In this document: in pieces, positions 10,054 to 20,539 of the stretch
How the letters are laid out: each line of letters starts with the position of its first letter
Numbering within the stretch: the first letter of the stretch is position 1
Source of the DNA: Chionoecetes opilio
Taxonomy: Eukaryota; Arthropoda; Malacostraca; Decapoda; Majidae
Direction: 5' to 3'
DNA: 64,000 bases
Assembly (NCBI GenBank): GCA_016584305.1
Contig: JACEEZ010019040.1
Coordinates: 136,930 to 200,929 of the forward strand
Translations under genes and position numbers: made by a program
The notes under the pieces: generated by a model
Databases searched by the model: none
What the model saw: only the letters and a program-made list of their open reading frames with translations
What the model was told of the DNA's origin: nothing

Positions 10054-11658
10054 CAACAACATAGTGTAAAAAGTGTAAATAGTGGTGTTCCTCAAGGATC
10101 AGTTCTCGGACCTATCCTGTTCTTAATATACATAAATGACATTGACGAGGGAATCACATGCAGGATATCGAAATTTGCTGATGACACGAAAATCACAAAC
10201 ATAGCCTCTACAGAATCTCAGCGCCAACTCATACAAAACGACTTAAACACGCTAACAGAATGGTCAAAAACATGGCAAATTAATTTCAACCTTGACAAAT
10301 GTCATGTACTACATATCGGTAATAACAACCCTCATAAAAGTTACGTGATGAACGATTTCCAACTAGCAAGTGTTGATAAAGAAAAAGATTTAGGCGTTAT
10401 AATCTCGAAAGATGTCAAACCGAATAACCAAATTATAGAGGTAGTAAAAACTGCAAATAAATTGGTTGGCTTTATTGGACGAACTTTCAGTTTCAAATCT
10501 GAAAAAGTTATACTCACTCTTTTTAACTCGCTTGTTCGCCCCCATCTAGAATACTGTGTGCAGTTCTGGTTACCTTATTATAAAAAGGACATAGATAAAC
10601 TAGAAAAAATACAGCGCAGAGTAACTAAAATGATACCTAGATTGCGAAATAAATCGTACGAAAATCGGCTCAAAGAACTTAACTTATTCCCACTAACAAA
10701 ACGAAGGATAAGAGGTGACCTCATCGAGTCTTTACAATCTTCAATGGATTTACGAACGTAGTCCCCAGAAAATCTTTTCACGCTAGACCGGTCAAGCTCA
10801 ACTAGAAACAACGGATTTAAAATAAGCAGGAAACGGTTTGTAACGAACGAAGCAAAGTACTTCTTCACAACCGTGTTTTGTAAACGTATGGAATGGGCTG
10901 CCGTCAGACGTAGTAAACTCAAATACAATAATCATTTAAAATCGCCTCGATAAATATTTCATATCAAATCCCGGTTGTCACTGTTTATCTCGGAATAATA
11001 AATTTATCTCGCGGGCCTCCTGAAACTTACTCTCATTGCGTAAAATGATTGCGAGTCGCGTCTACACAACCCCTCCCACACGTCTCAGACAGCCCCGAGT
11101 AAACGGTCACTACTACAACTTTTGACCTGTGACGGGCTGTGGTTCAGTAAGGGCCCTGTCAGTTAGTGACCACCATCGGGATTTATATACCAGGGGTCAC
11201 TGCTGCAGGGGGCATTGAAGTGCACGGCGTCCTACTTGGAAAGTGCACTACCGCAGTGGATTGAAACGGAGCCGGGGCCTGATTGACTGCTGCCTCCCAA
11301 GAAAGCGCCAGGCAAGGCTGCCGCACCACCCTTGAACCTCCACACTGTGTTCACACCATTACAAAACACACATAACATGACCTATCTATCAAGCACTAAA
11401 CCTACCCCCACAAACTAGTAGTAGTTAGCCATAGATTACAGTTTTCAACTTTCCACACAATTCCATACAGTTTTTCTATATTGCATGGTATCACTTCTTT
11501 TTCCGGCCAGCTTCGCTCGGAGGGATGGGGGGGGGGAGGAGCCTTCTACTTCCTATCCTTTCTCTCTTATTATCTAGTTAGTGTAGTGTAGTTAAAGCAA
11601 ACAGTCTTGTAAGGACCTATCGGTCTGTTGCTGTTTGTGTTTCCTTTGTATTGTATAA
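10054..11658 (+). mobile_element. CR1-like LINE, 5'-truncated, inserted antisense into LINE A copy 2
   Basis: The flanks are parts of one element: sequence left of 10053 and right of 11659 is contiguous in the uninterrupted LINE A copy 3 near 14728. The insert starts inside an RT domain, has about 670 bp of non-coding 3' sequence (10990-11655), and ends in TTTGTATTGTA, consistent with a short-repeat LINE tail. 5' truncation is typical of target-primed reverse transcription. Boundaries are accurate to a few bases; no long target duplication is evident. Confidence 0.75.
10057..10985 (+). pseudogene. CR1-like reverse transcriptase fragment
   Basis: In-frame from about 10060 to a stop at 10759-10761. 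RT motif B is SGVPQGSVLGPILFLIYIND, and motif C is the FADDTKI sequence near 10177. The thumb region includes KEKDLGVIISKDVKP and the widespread tail motif NSLVRPHLEYCVQFWLPYY. The last part, LKELNLFPLTKRRIRGDLIE, is typical of CR1/Jockey-group enzymes. Beyond the stop, recognisable C-terminal sequence continues in shifted frames to about 10985 (SRKRFVTNEAKYFFTT). Motif A and everything upstream are missing. The open frame that appears to extend leftwards to 9883 is an accidental fusion with antisense LINE A sequence. Confidence 0.88.
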
Positions 11659-12498
11659 CTCTTTCTTGTCCTGCCATTTGCTCTCTTTCTTGTTCTGCCT
11701 ATGCTCTCTTCTGCCGCTTTGTTAAGCTTCTTTAACAATCTCTCATTCATCTCATCCACACCTCTCTCAGCCCTCAAACCATTCTCTCCCAGCTTCCAGT
11801 CCTCATTACTCACCACTTCTCTGAAATAATCCCAGTCTGCATCTCTAAGCTTCCAACGTCCATTCCTCTCCTCTTTCACGTTCACTCTTTTTTCCTTCAA
11901 ACACTCATACTCCATTACCATGACGTTATGGTCACTCGCTTACGCAATTGTCCTTTCCTCATCCACCCACATACTTCTCACCCGTTCTCTAGCCTTCCGG
12001 TTCACTAACATAAAGTCAATGGCAGATTCATTCTCCCTTCCACTCCAGGTCACTTTTCCTTCAGCCAGGGTCACATTCAAAATTTCTAATTCATTCTCCT
12101 CTGCAAAGTCAAGCAGCAATTGGCCATTTCCATTTACTTCCTCTCCTAACACACCAATGTGACCATTCATGTCTCCCATCACAATCACATTTTCACTCTT
12201 ATTCTGTTCTACAAACCTTTGTACAATTCTATACTTCCTTTCATTCTCGGCTCTCGCTCCTGTTCCTTCCACTGTCATGTAACACACTATCACCAAGATC
12301 CTTTCTCTTCCCTTACGCACCTTATATTCCAGACGTAGTACTGCCATAATATCCTCACCCATTTCACACTCTCCTACATCTAGCTCCTCTACATCTATAC
12401 CTGCTTCCTGCCTCACAAGTACTCCCACTCCGCCCACTCTTTTTCTGCTGCTTACTTCTGCCCCTGCCGATCATACTGTAAGTCTCAGATCTAAGTTC
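11659..12498 (-). pseudogene. LINE family A, copy 2, middle part: APE-type endonuclease
   Basis: Minus-strand endonuclease core. KSGRSGSTCEAG and GGVGVLVRQEAG are followed by VIVMGDMNGHIG (catalytic Asp/Asn loop), TWSGRENESAIDFMLVN, and the ASDHNVMVMEYE histidine motif. Frames 12437-11940 and 11921-11592 are in phase, separated by one in-frame TAA at 11940-11942 just before SDHN. The portion left of 11659 belongs to the inserted LINE. The right boundary is the foldback element at 12499, which splits the endonuclease. The linker start (WDYFREVVSNEDWKLGENG) is retained. Confidence 0.85.
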
Positions 12499-13956
12499 AA
12501 TGGGGAGTTTTCGAAGCAAAAACCGCCAGATGTCTCTCGCGCATCTCACATCCTCTGCTCTGTGAGGCTGAATGATCTATCATTTACCGTAAATTCTCTG
12601 TACTTCTTTGGGACATATCAGAATTACCCTTCAATACAACAACTGAAACAGTTCTTAAAAAAAAATGTAGTTTATCATTTTATTTGTCTGCACTTGGTGA
12701 AAATATTGGCAAAACAGTTGAATTTGAAACTCAATCTTTAAAAATCGTCTTTTCATAAAAAAACACAAGTTCAAGCAGAATGAGGCTTCAGGAAATATTT
12801 ACTTGTATGTAAGCATTCACTGAGTACTACCTATTTTGGGTGTATATGTCTCTCTTACGACGAACATTTAACCAAAACAGAGTGTGGCGTTCAGCATCTC
12901 CACAGAAACCATCCCGCCGGCAGGATCTGCTATCACCCACTTTCCTGTTGACACGACACGGGGATGGACAGTCTCAGCGCCTTATCGCCACAGCGCCGCT
13001 CCTTACCTCACAGCTCATATCACTGATACTCCTAACTTCTCAATACCACAGGCTACATGTCATCCTAACTATCATCACCCGCTTATCTAATCACACTCTC
13101 TATCCTCTACTGGAATATCGTGGCATCCGCTCCCACATACCGTTTTCCACATAAAGAAGACTTTCGTCTCCTTATTTCGTGCTTTGACTGTGATTTGTGT
13201 TGTGTTGGGGCGGAGCGGAGTGGCGCGTGTAGTTACGTGACAGACGTGCAGTCACTATATGTACTGTGGGTAGTAGTAGTTGGGGTAATAAGGCCGTGCA
13301 CAGCAGTAAAAGTCTCCTTGCAGTCCTTTCCGTCTCCTCCATAGCCCCGAGCGTTAGTGTGACGAAGTTTGAGAGGGTGGGTTGCCCCACCCTCCTTCGT
13401 TACAATAGGATAAACCAGAGGACATAGGGTATTCAGAGGGAAGGGTTGATTGATTGATTCAGAGGGAAAGATTGAGGTGGAGGGGCTTAGAGTTCGCGGC
13501 GGGGGAAATAGTAAACAAGACCATTGTATTGTCTTCGATAGAGGACTGTTCGTTGAGGTGCCAAGCACTTAAATTACTTCTTGGTTAAATGTTCGTCGTA
13601 AGAGAGGACATATACACCCAAAATAGGTACTCAGTGAATGCTTACATACAAGTAGATATTTCCTGAGCCTCATTCTGCTTGAACTTGTGTTTTTTTATGA
13701 AAAGACGATTTTAAAGATTGAGTTTTCAAGTATTCAATTGTTTTGCCAATATTTTCACCAAGTGCAGACAAATAAAATGATAACTACATTTTTTATTAAG
13801 AACCTGTTTCAGTGTTGTATTGAAGGGTAATTCTGATATGTCCCAAAGAAGTACAGAGAATTTACGGTAAATGATAGATCATTCAGCCTCACAGAGCAGA
13901 AGATTGTGACAGCTGAGAGACAGGCTTGAGCGTGAGCTTATTAGAAACTCCCCATT
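12499..13956. mobile_element. 1.46 kb foldback-type element with ~380-bp terminal inverted repeats
   Basis: The left arm (12499 to about 12876) and right arm (about 13578-13956) are inverted copies. The inner ~325 bp are nearly identical and the outermost ~50 bp more diverged. The ends read AATGGGGAGTTT and AAACTCCCCATT. The ~700-bp centre (12877-13577) has no recognisable protein, so the element is non-autonomous. Removing it rejoins the LINE endonuclease in frame (VTETQMRER to ELRSETYSMIGRG), which confirms it as an insertion. A target duplication cannot be resolved because the right flank is a CT run. Confidence 0.85.
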
Positions 13957-14165
13957 CTCTCTCTCATTTGTGTTTCTGTCACTCCAACTACGTCATGTTC
14001 CATTCATTCCTTCCTGCTGAGGTCTTCCATTTTTTTAGCATTCCATCCTCTAACATTCACACAGCCCAACCTCACATTCCCTTTTGTTGTCACTCATTCG
14101 CATTTGTCACCCTCTTTTTCCTCAACCTGCAGAGTCTCTCTCGCGCGTATCCACTCAAGCATTCT
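13957..14165 (-). pseudogene. LINE family A, copy 2, 5' part: start of endonuclease domain
   Basis: Reading right to left, a charged N-terminal segment (RRMLEWIRARETLQVEE) leads into the endonuclease start NVRLGCVNVRGWNAKKMEDL and then VGVTETQMRER, where the foldback element interrupts. An in-frame TGA lies between the two segments. The copy begins near 14165, where sequence from copy 3 starts. Confidence 0.75.
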
Positions 14166-15023
14166 CCGCACATCCGCCTCTCTAATAGAATTCATTCGGA
14201 TACCGTTCCCTTTCCAGGGCCTTTCCATTTTCTCAGTTTTCTTACATACTCTTCAATCTCTCATTCTAATCTCTTCATCCACCACTTTCCTCTATTTTCT
14301 CCCTAGGGTGATGTTCCCTACTCAAGTCCCTATTAGGCTCTTCACACTCCACATCTTTCAGAAGTCCTCTCGCAGCTCAGACCATTCTTTTTTCTCTCTT
14401 AGTGACTTGGCCATTCACCACTAGTTCTTCACATTTCCTGAATGCTTACTGCCTCTTCTCCTCTCAAGAACTTATACCATTCCCTACCTTCTTCCTCACC
14501 CTTTTCCTAAGTTCTTTGATCACTTTTTCTCTCTTCATTCACTCCTGCTTCCTCACAAGCTTTCAACCTCCTTTTTGCTTACTCTTATACTCGTCCCATG
14601 CCCTTTCATACTCTATTCTTTCAGCTTCAGCTGTTTGACCTATTTCTTTCTCAACTCCTACACTTCCTATTTGACTGTTTCCTTTCTTTCCTGGACTTGT
14701 GTCGATCTCATTGTTCAACCAACTCTTTCTTGTCCTGGCCATTTTGCTCTCTTTCTTGTTCTGCTATGCTCTCCTTCTGCAGCTTTGTTAAGCTGCCTTA
14801 ATATTTATCATACATCCTCATCACACCTCTCTCAGTCCTCAAACCATTCTCTCCAGCTTTCAGTCCTAATTACTCACCACTTCTCTGCAATAATCCCAGT
14901 CTGCATCTCTAGGCTTCCAACGTCCAATCCTCTCCTCTTCGCGCTCACGATCCTTTTTTCCTTCCAACACTTCCTACTGCCATTACCATGACGTTATGGT
15001 CACGTCGCTACGGTCAATTGTCC
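14166..15023 (-). pseudogene. LINE family A, copy 3: endonuclease end and linker fragment
   Basis: The sequence is collinear with copy 2 at 9510-10053 plus 11659-11955, without the CR1-like insertion, so it shows the pre-insertion arrangement. It begins near the SDHN codons (about 15000) and ends near 14175 in the linker before RT. Both ends are truncated, and indels break the frame throughout. Confidence 0.8.
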
Positions 15024-15880
15024 CTTGAGATCCGGGGCCAGGCGTATGGCCTTACCCACGGCATCCGGAGTGCCCGGTGGAACTTCTTATCTGCTTCTCT
15101 GTCTCTCTGTTTTGTCTTGTTCTTTCTTCCTTTTTCTCCCCAAAAATGTATCAATCTTACTTTTGGCACCTCAATTTTGTCCTCTGTCACCCAATATTAG
15201 TCAATGAGGTTTGTCTTCTTGTTCTTCAAATAGGGAGTACGTTGTTGAGCTACACTTTTCCTTGGTATTATTTTATCACTAGGACCGAAATTGCTACACA
15301 ATTGGGAGTGTGGTTTTCTGTTTACGTTTTGAGTCTAGGAAACATTCTCTCAATAGTCCTCGCATGCCAGGGGGGGGAACCGTGGAATTTGTGTGTGCTA
15401 ATTGTTCTCTGCGGATTTTGATCACTGAGTGTGCCTAATAGAATCCTTCGGGTGCAATTATGGCACCCTTGAGCATTTTGAGAAATTCAAGATGGCGGCT
15501 AATATACATATAACCAACGTAGTAATGGTTTTTATTTGATAATTCCTTATATTTGAACTTACAACAGTCTTTTGGTGTCCTAACCATAGTTTTTGTGGTC
15601 AGGAATCCAATAACACAATGAAATTACATAGACACTTTTTTATACGTCTGAAAAATAGACCGGTCTGTTAAACTAATAATACATACAAAAATAGATTAAA
15701 CCATCCAATTAGACTGAAAAGTACAATAATAATATTTCTGAATACCCAATCTAAGATGGCCCAAAATGGGTAGCATACATTAACTATTTACAGAGAAAAT
15801 CAGCTTTTACCACAGAATTTCATGAATCCAAGGGATTAACTATCTATTCCACTAGAACATAACAAATACACAAGTGTCTT
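15024..15880. other. No recognised gene
   Basis: AT-rich to mixed sequence. A 114-codon plus frame (15077-15421) is hydrophobic and serine/leucine-rich and matches nothing I recognise. A run of eight G lies near 15369. No repeats or RNA genes seen. Confidence 0.5.
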
Positions 15881-16154
15881 AGCCCGGTTCCCACTATCCC
15901 GCTTGTACGGCCGCCGTACACAACATAATACGTCACAGACGTCCACCCAAAGTCTACTATACCGCACCGCCGTATCGCTGTAGCGGCCGCCGTACAAAGT
16001 TAAATTCCAAGTCATCTCTCTCGCTCGGCGGTGTCCGCTCGAGAGGAATTTTGCACTTTTCCCATTTACCACAAATACCACTCAGCGGTGATGATGGTGA
16101 CGTCATGTTGTTGTTGTATGGGCGGCCGTACAAGGGGATGGTGGAACGCGGGCT
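15881..16154. mobile_element. 274-bp MITE with ~35-bp GC-rich TIRs
   Basis: The left end reads AGCCCGGTTCCC and, after a few mixed bases, CTTGTACGGCCGCC. The reverse complement of the right end reads AGCCCGCGTTCC and also reaches CTTGTACGGCCGCC. A third GCGGCCGCCGTACAAAG block lies inside near 15980. Flanks read TTA on the left and TTTA on the right, compatible with, but not proof of, a 3-bp TTA target duplication as in PIF/Harbinger elements. No coding capacity. Confidence 0.75.
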
Positions 16155-16288
16155 TTAGAGAAGAGATTTAGTGCAGTACGTCCAATGAGGAAAACTCTAT
16201 AACAAACACATCAGTCATCACTGTCATCCTCATTATTACTTTCTTTGGCATCCGAGTCACTGGCATCCTCCTATCAGTTGTTTCCCAG

Positions 16289-16860
16289 CAAGTCAGTTAT
16301 TCCGACATTTACTATTTCTGCTCAACAGCGACAAAAAGCAGACAGGACATCTGACCAGCCACACATCCACACCTCTCAGTTAAGCATGGTGTTTCACTTG
16401 AGCAGCCACATTGGAATCAGCTTCATAACAGCTGCTGGAGCAATTTCTGTTGTCGGTGGGAGGGTCACTGGCATTAATACACCGAAATCGTCATCAGATA
16501 CCCAGGCCGTCTCCATAGGGTTCATATCTGTGCCTCGCCAGTCATGGCCGACTCTCCGAAATGCAATGCTTGAAAATGTCCCTTTTCATGTTCTCGACAT
16601 AACGCTTCACTTGTAGGAGGAAGAGTCTTCAGTTGGTGAACTGACGCAACACTTTTTCTGCCAATGCTGGAGATCCAATTGTCTGTATCGGATATCTGAC
16701 TGCTGTCGTTTTGGTCCAACTTTTTCTCTCCATAGCATGCTGCCATAAACTGGGGTTGCTTCTCGAATTATTGTCTCCGTGTTTGGGCTTCAGGTTGTCC
16801 TATGCTGTCCACTGGTAGGGTGCCATAGCGCATAGGGGTAAATTTTTTCAAAGTCATATT
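16289..16860 (-). pseudogene. C-terminal part of a repetitive FEN/PIN-like nuclease family gene
   Basis: Minus-strand fragments in three frames join into one recognisable C-terminal region: FMAACYGEKKLDQND, LPPTSEALCREHEKGHFQA, MNPMETAWVSDDDFGV, LMPVTLPPTTEIAPA, then a Cys-rich tail with CGCSSETPCLTERCGCV, followed by GQMSC. At least two frameshifts (near 16515 and 16415) break it. I recall the same order of motifs in multicopy arthropod and cnidarian proteins annotated only as uncharacterised. The N-terminal part, with the nuclease motifs, lies at 20540-21330 on the same strand. The two were probably one gene copy, later separated by about 3.6 kb. Confidence 0.65.
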
Positions 16861-16984
16861 TGTTCACTGACTTTTGTGTATTCTGCCTTGTACTTAGAAC
16901 ACTGTCCGTGTGCAAAGGGTTTCAGGCTAATCGGTTGATATTAGAGGTGCGGATCGATCTTAACATTTCCTCTTTTCGCCCTCA

Positions 16985-17231
16985 GTTCATGACCACGAGA
17001 AAGCAACTGAAGTTGTGGCTTCTTGGCCATAGTGTTCCTGACTATCGCAGGAGCAAAACTTCCAGCCGTGGAGACGTTTTAACGACGATTTTTCTACGCC
17101 ACAAGGAAGAGAAGAAGACGGTGCAGCAGAGGGCAGCTGAGGCTGCAAAGGAGGTCCTCGCTTCTGGACAAGTGCTAGGATCCCCACCATCCGCAGAAAC
17201 ACGTGAGGAGGAAGATTATTGGACTTTTTGA
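16985..17231 (+). pseudogene. Fragment of an uncharacterised multicopy protein (TTRKQLKLWLLGHSVPDY)
   Basis: An open frame includes TTRKQLKLWLLGHSVPDY, SSRGDVLTTIFLRH and KTVQQRAAEAAKEVL. I recall this pattern (L-LLG-V-DY, SRGDVL, helical KE-rich segment) from short arthropod proteins of unknown function found near repeats. It ends at 17231 without the later region. The true start is uncertain; the frame is open back to 16860 but upstream residues look unrelated. No function is proposed. Confidence 0.4.
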
Positions 17232-17239
17232 CGAGTTGG

Positions 17240-18400
17240 AGATCCTGAGCAAAAAGCAAGAATAACTCTGGAGTCACGCCCTGTCGAAAAAAGAAGAACC
17301 TTCCCAGAAAGTCTCCAGACCTTTTGGACATCGCCCACATCCGACGGCCCTCCCTCGGATGACCATTCCGAAGACAAGAATTCCTTCTTGCCCCGCGGGA
17401 GAAGGGAGGCGGTTTCGATGGCTGGTCGGGACATAGAAGCTTAAAGAATCGGTTTGGCCGACGTGAAAGCTCTCTCTCACGTAGCCGTCAACAGACGCCA
17501 AAGGAGAAGAGATGGTGGAGCTGGAGTCCGTCATCGTCTGAGTCATCAGTCCAGCCAACGCTGCCACAACATCGACTTCTTCTTCGACGCCGGGTCCTTC
17601 TCCACCAAGCGAATTGAGACACGGGGCAGGAGTCCGTCCTAATCCCCTGTGATCTCGTCGAGCCTTGACAGAAACTGGGGTCAGTAGCCGCCAGCCCTTC
17701 GATATTGTGGCGGCTACGGGCAAGTAGCTTGGGGCCACGATCCACAAGGCTTGTGCTGAATCCCGAGTCCATTCGACGGCAAGAGCGAAGTAAACAGGTC
17801 CAATGTGCGAGGACATCAAAGAGACCTTTTCAGTCCTCTTACCCCTCTTACCGTTCATTGGGACTGGAAGATCCTTTCCTCAGGACGATGGCACTCGGCC
17901 GCCGAAAGACTCGCCATCCTCGTCACGGAGAAGTAGTGGAGAAGCTCCCTAGGAGTCCCGAACTGCACTCCGGAACTGGTGATGCCGCCGCTACAGCTGT
18001 GTTCCCGAGGCTCTAGATACTGGGGGTCCAGGAACGAGTCCGTGGCGATGTGCTTCGAACACAACCACAGTGGCCAACACTGGAGCCATCATGGTGCATG
18101 CCACCTCTTGCAACACAAGATCGTCCGAAAACCCCGTCGGTTTCACTTGCTTGCCGTCATCACGTTCACGAATTTGGCCTTGTAAGGCCTTTTCCTACGT
18201 GTTTGGGGTCTCTTCTGGTCCGGAGATCACCATCTTCTACTCGCTTCAAGGACTACTTGTCTTACATCAACCAGTCGGCAATTAAACCCTCCCACCAACG
18301 AAGACTGCCGGAGACTCTGTCTTCCAAGAGGGACGATCTCATTCAAGGTTTGAAAACGTCTGCTTCAGACAAAGCAGCCCCGTGACGACTTTTTCCTCGG
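17240..18400 (+). other. GC-rich, Ser/Arg/Pro-coding stretch, gag-like remnant of unknown element
   Basis: Base composition is clearly more GC-rich than its neighbours. Overlapping frames read like one broken low-complexity protein: SRSRQQTPKEKRWWSWSPSS near 17475-17530, KRPFQSSYPSYRSLGLEDPF near 17820-17880, and FKDYLSYINQSAIKPSHQRR near 18240-18300. Such composition is common in gag proteins of DIRS or LTR elements, but no pol, protease or recombinase is present and I could not identify the family. Confidence 0.3.
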
Positions 18401-18450
18401 AGGCGGAGGAGGAGGAAGAAGAGGAGGAGGAGGAAGAAGAGGAAGGTGAT
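18401..18450. repeat. Purine-only GGA/GAA tract
   Basis: About 50 bases of almost pure purine (GGAGGAGGAAGAAGAGG type). It would encode poly-glutamate in the plus frame. It sits immediately before a long pyrimidine tract on the same strand. Confidence 0.9.
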
Positions 18451-18488
18451 TTAGGGTCAGGCGGATTGGTTTTTAAGAGGCAATACAG

Positions 18489-18646
18489 ACGCATCTCTCT
18501 CTCTCGTCTCCTCTCCTCTCTCGCTCTCTCTCCTCTCTCTCTCTCTCCTCTCGTCTCTCTCTCTCTCTCATCTCTCCTTCTCATCTCTCTCTCCTCTCTC
18601 CTCTCTCCTCTCTCTCCATCTCTCTCTCTCTCCTCATCTCTCTCGT

Positions 18647-18677
<31 letters not shown>

Positions 18678-18825
18678 TCTCTCTCTCTCTCTCTCTCCTC
18701 TCTCGTCTCTCTCTCTCTCTCTCGTTCTCTCTCTCTCTCTCTCATCTCAAATCCTCTCTCTCTCTCTCTTCTCCTCATCTCGTCTCTCTCTCTCTCCTCT
18801 CTCTCTCTCATCATCTCTCATCTCC

Positions 18826-18898
<73 letters not shown>

Positions 18899-18899
18899 A

Positions 18900-18943
<44 letters not shown>

Positions 18944-18991
18944 CTCTCTCTCCTTCTCTCTCTCTCTCTCACGCTCTCATCTCGTCTCTCG

Positions 18992-19059
<68 letters not shown>

Positions 19060-19079
19060 CTCTCTCTCTCTCCTCTCGT

Positions 19080-19110
<31 letters not shown>

Positions 19111-19117
19111 GTCTCTC

Positions 19118-19148
<31 letters not shown>

Positions 19149-19211
19149 GTCTCTCGCTCTCTCACCTCCTCTCTTCGCTCTCTCTCTCCTCTCTCTCTCT
19201 CTCTCGTCTCC

Positions 19212-19242
<31 letters not shown>

Positions 19243-19398
19243 GCTCTCTCTCTCCTCGCATCTCCTCTCTCGTTCTCTCTCCTCACTCTCTCTCATCTCT
19301 CGTCCTCTCTCTCTCTCTCATCTCTCTCTCTCTCGCTCTCTCCTCATCTCTCCTCTCTCTCTCCTCTCCTCTTCTCTCCTCATCTCTCTCTCTCTCTA

Positions 19399-19443
<45 letters not shown>
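18489..19443. repeat. ~950-bp imperfect (CT)n pyrimidine tract
   Basis: Almost entirely CT dinucleotides with interruptions such as CCTCTC, CATCTC and CGTCTC. The long Ser/Leu open frame across it (18382-19530), and the Arg/Glu frames on the other strand, are artefacts of the repeat. Confidence 0.97.
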
Positions 19444-19446
<3 letters not shown>

Positions 19447-19449
19447 CAC

Positions 19450-20464
19450 TTTGCACGCGTCACCACCACTAGGAAATATGGTTGTCCCCCTTTTCCTGTG
19501 CGGCGCTCTTCCGAAGACCTCGATCTGTAGCCCGCGGAGCGCTTCATCGAGCGCGTTGGATGGCGGCGTATCATTTTACGTTTCGAAGATGATCTTGTTT
19601 CGGGAGCAGCTACCTCTCTCTGGAAAAGTCGTCACACCTCGAGAAATGTCAGCCAGACAGCGGTTCTCATCGTTCGCAACCGAAATCTACGTCGCTGCGA
19701 TGTTCGATCGACGGTTCATCCTACGCTCCCGCCAACGATTCTTGATTCGCTAAGGACAATCCTGTCAGTACCACGAACGAAAAGTATTCGGAAGGCTGCT
19801 TCACCACTCTGAGCCGCCATTTCTGGTACTTGATCTAAGATCTCACTTGGCCTGTCACGTTCCGACCTCCGGTCTACCCTGTCTCGACAAACAAGCAATT
19901 GTACACAATGTCGAGGACATTCTCTACGATAAGGAGCCGAGGAACCGCAAGCGAATAAACCCCCCATCATCACAAGTTCCGCGGCAAACACTGCCCCTCC
20001 TTCGCCACGAAAAATTCCCATCCGCCTCTTCGAAGCTCTTGAATATCAAGACGACTTCCTGTCCCGCCAACCCTCGTAAGTGGCCAGGAAGAGGGAATCG
20101 TACTCGAGGCCTGCCGCCGAAGCGAGGGACTTTTTCGCCGTCCGTCAAGACACAGCCGAGCGAGGAGTGGCGCTCATCCAGTCTTAATCCTTCAACCTCC
20201 GCTGACCAAAGACGAGAACCGCGCATTCCCTCCTCCAAGTTTGTGGAAGGCCCATCGCCTTCACAGGCACGGGACCTCGAAGGCTTCCCTTCCCCGGCCA
20301 AGCCCGCCACAATGGTGGGGTGGCTCCCCATGATACCCCCCCCCAACCAGGGTCTAATACTCACCAGAGGGGGACCAGCAAGCCCTGCTGGAAGGGATGT
20401 CCGGCTTGTCCCGCTTTCAATAGATACATCCCCTCCTTACTTAGGCCAGTCAAAGGGTAAATAA
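19450..20464 (+). other. GC-rich stretch, former coding sequence of unknown element
   Basis: Continues the composition of 17240-18400 on the far side of the CT tract. A plus frame at 19847-20464 is open for 205 codons but proline/arginine-rich. In another frame near 20100-20160 the text RPAAEARDFFAVRQDTAERG reads more like real protein, pointing to a frameshifted relic. Function not recognised. It ends with CCCC-rich sequence at 20336-20344. Confidence 0.3.
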
Positions 20465-20539
20465 CAAAGTTGTAATCCGCCACCCCTACATATCAAACCG
20501 ATTTAGGTCAAACTTTGCATACGATGTTTCTTGGCTGAG

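Noticed and set aside
9883..10056. N-terminal extension of the CR1-like RT open frame
   Set aside because: This stretch is antisense LINE A sequence; the homology to RT starts at about 10060, at the insertion junction.
12840..13568. Several 60-110 codon frames inside the foldback element
   Set aside because: They overlap on both strands, have no domain resemblance, and partly lie in inverted repeat sequence. No transposase signature such as a DDE or HTH region could be seen.
18382..19530. 382-codon open frame rich in Ser/Leu, and Arg/Glu frames on the other strand
   Set aside because: It lies across the (CT)n tract, where all frames stay open by composition; no real protein features.
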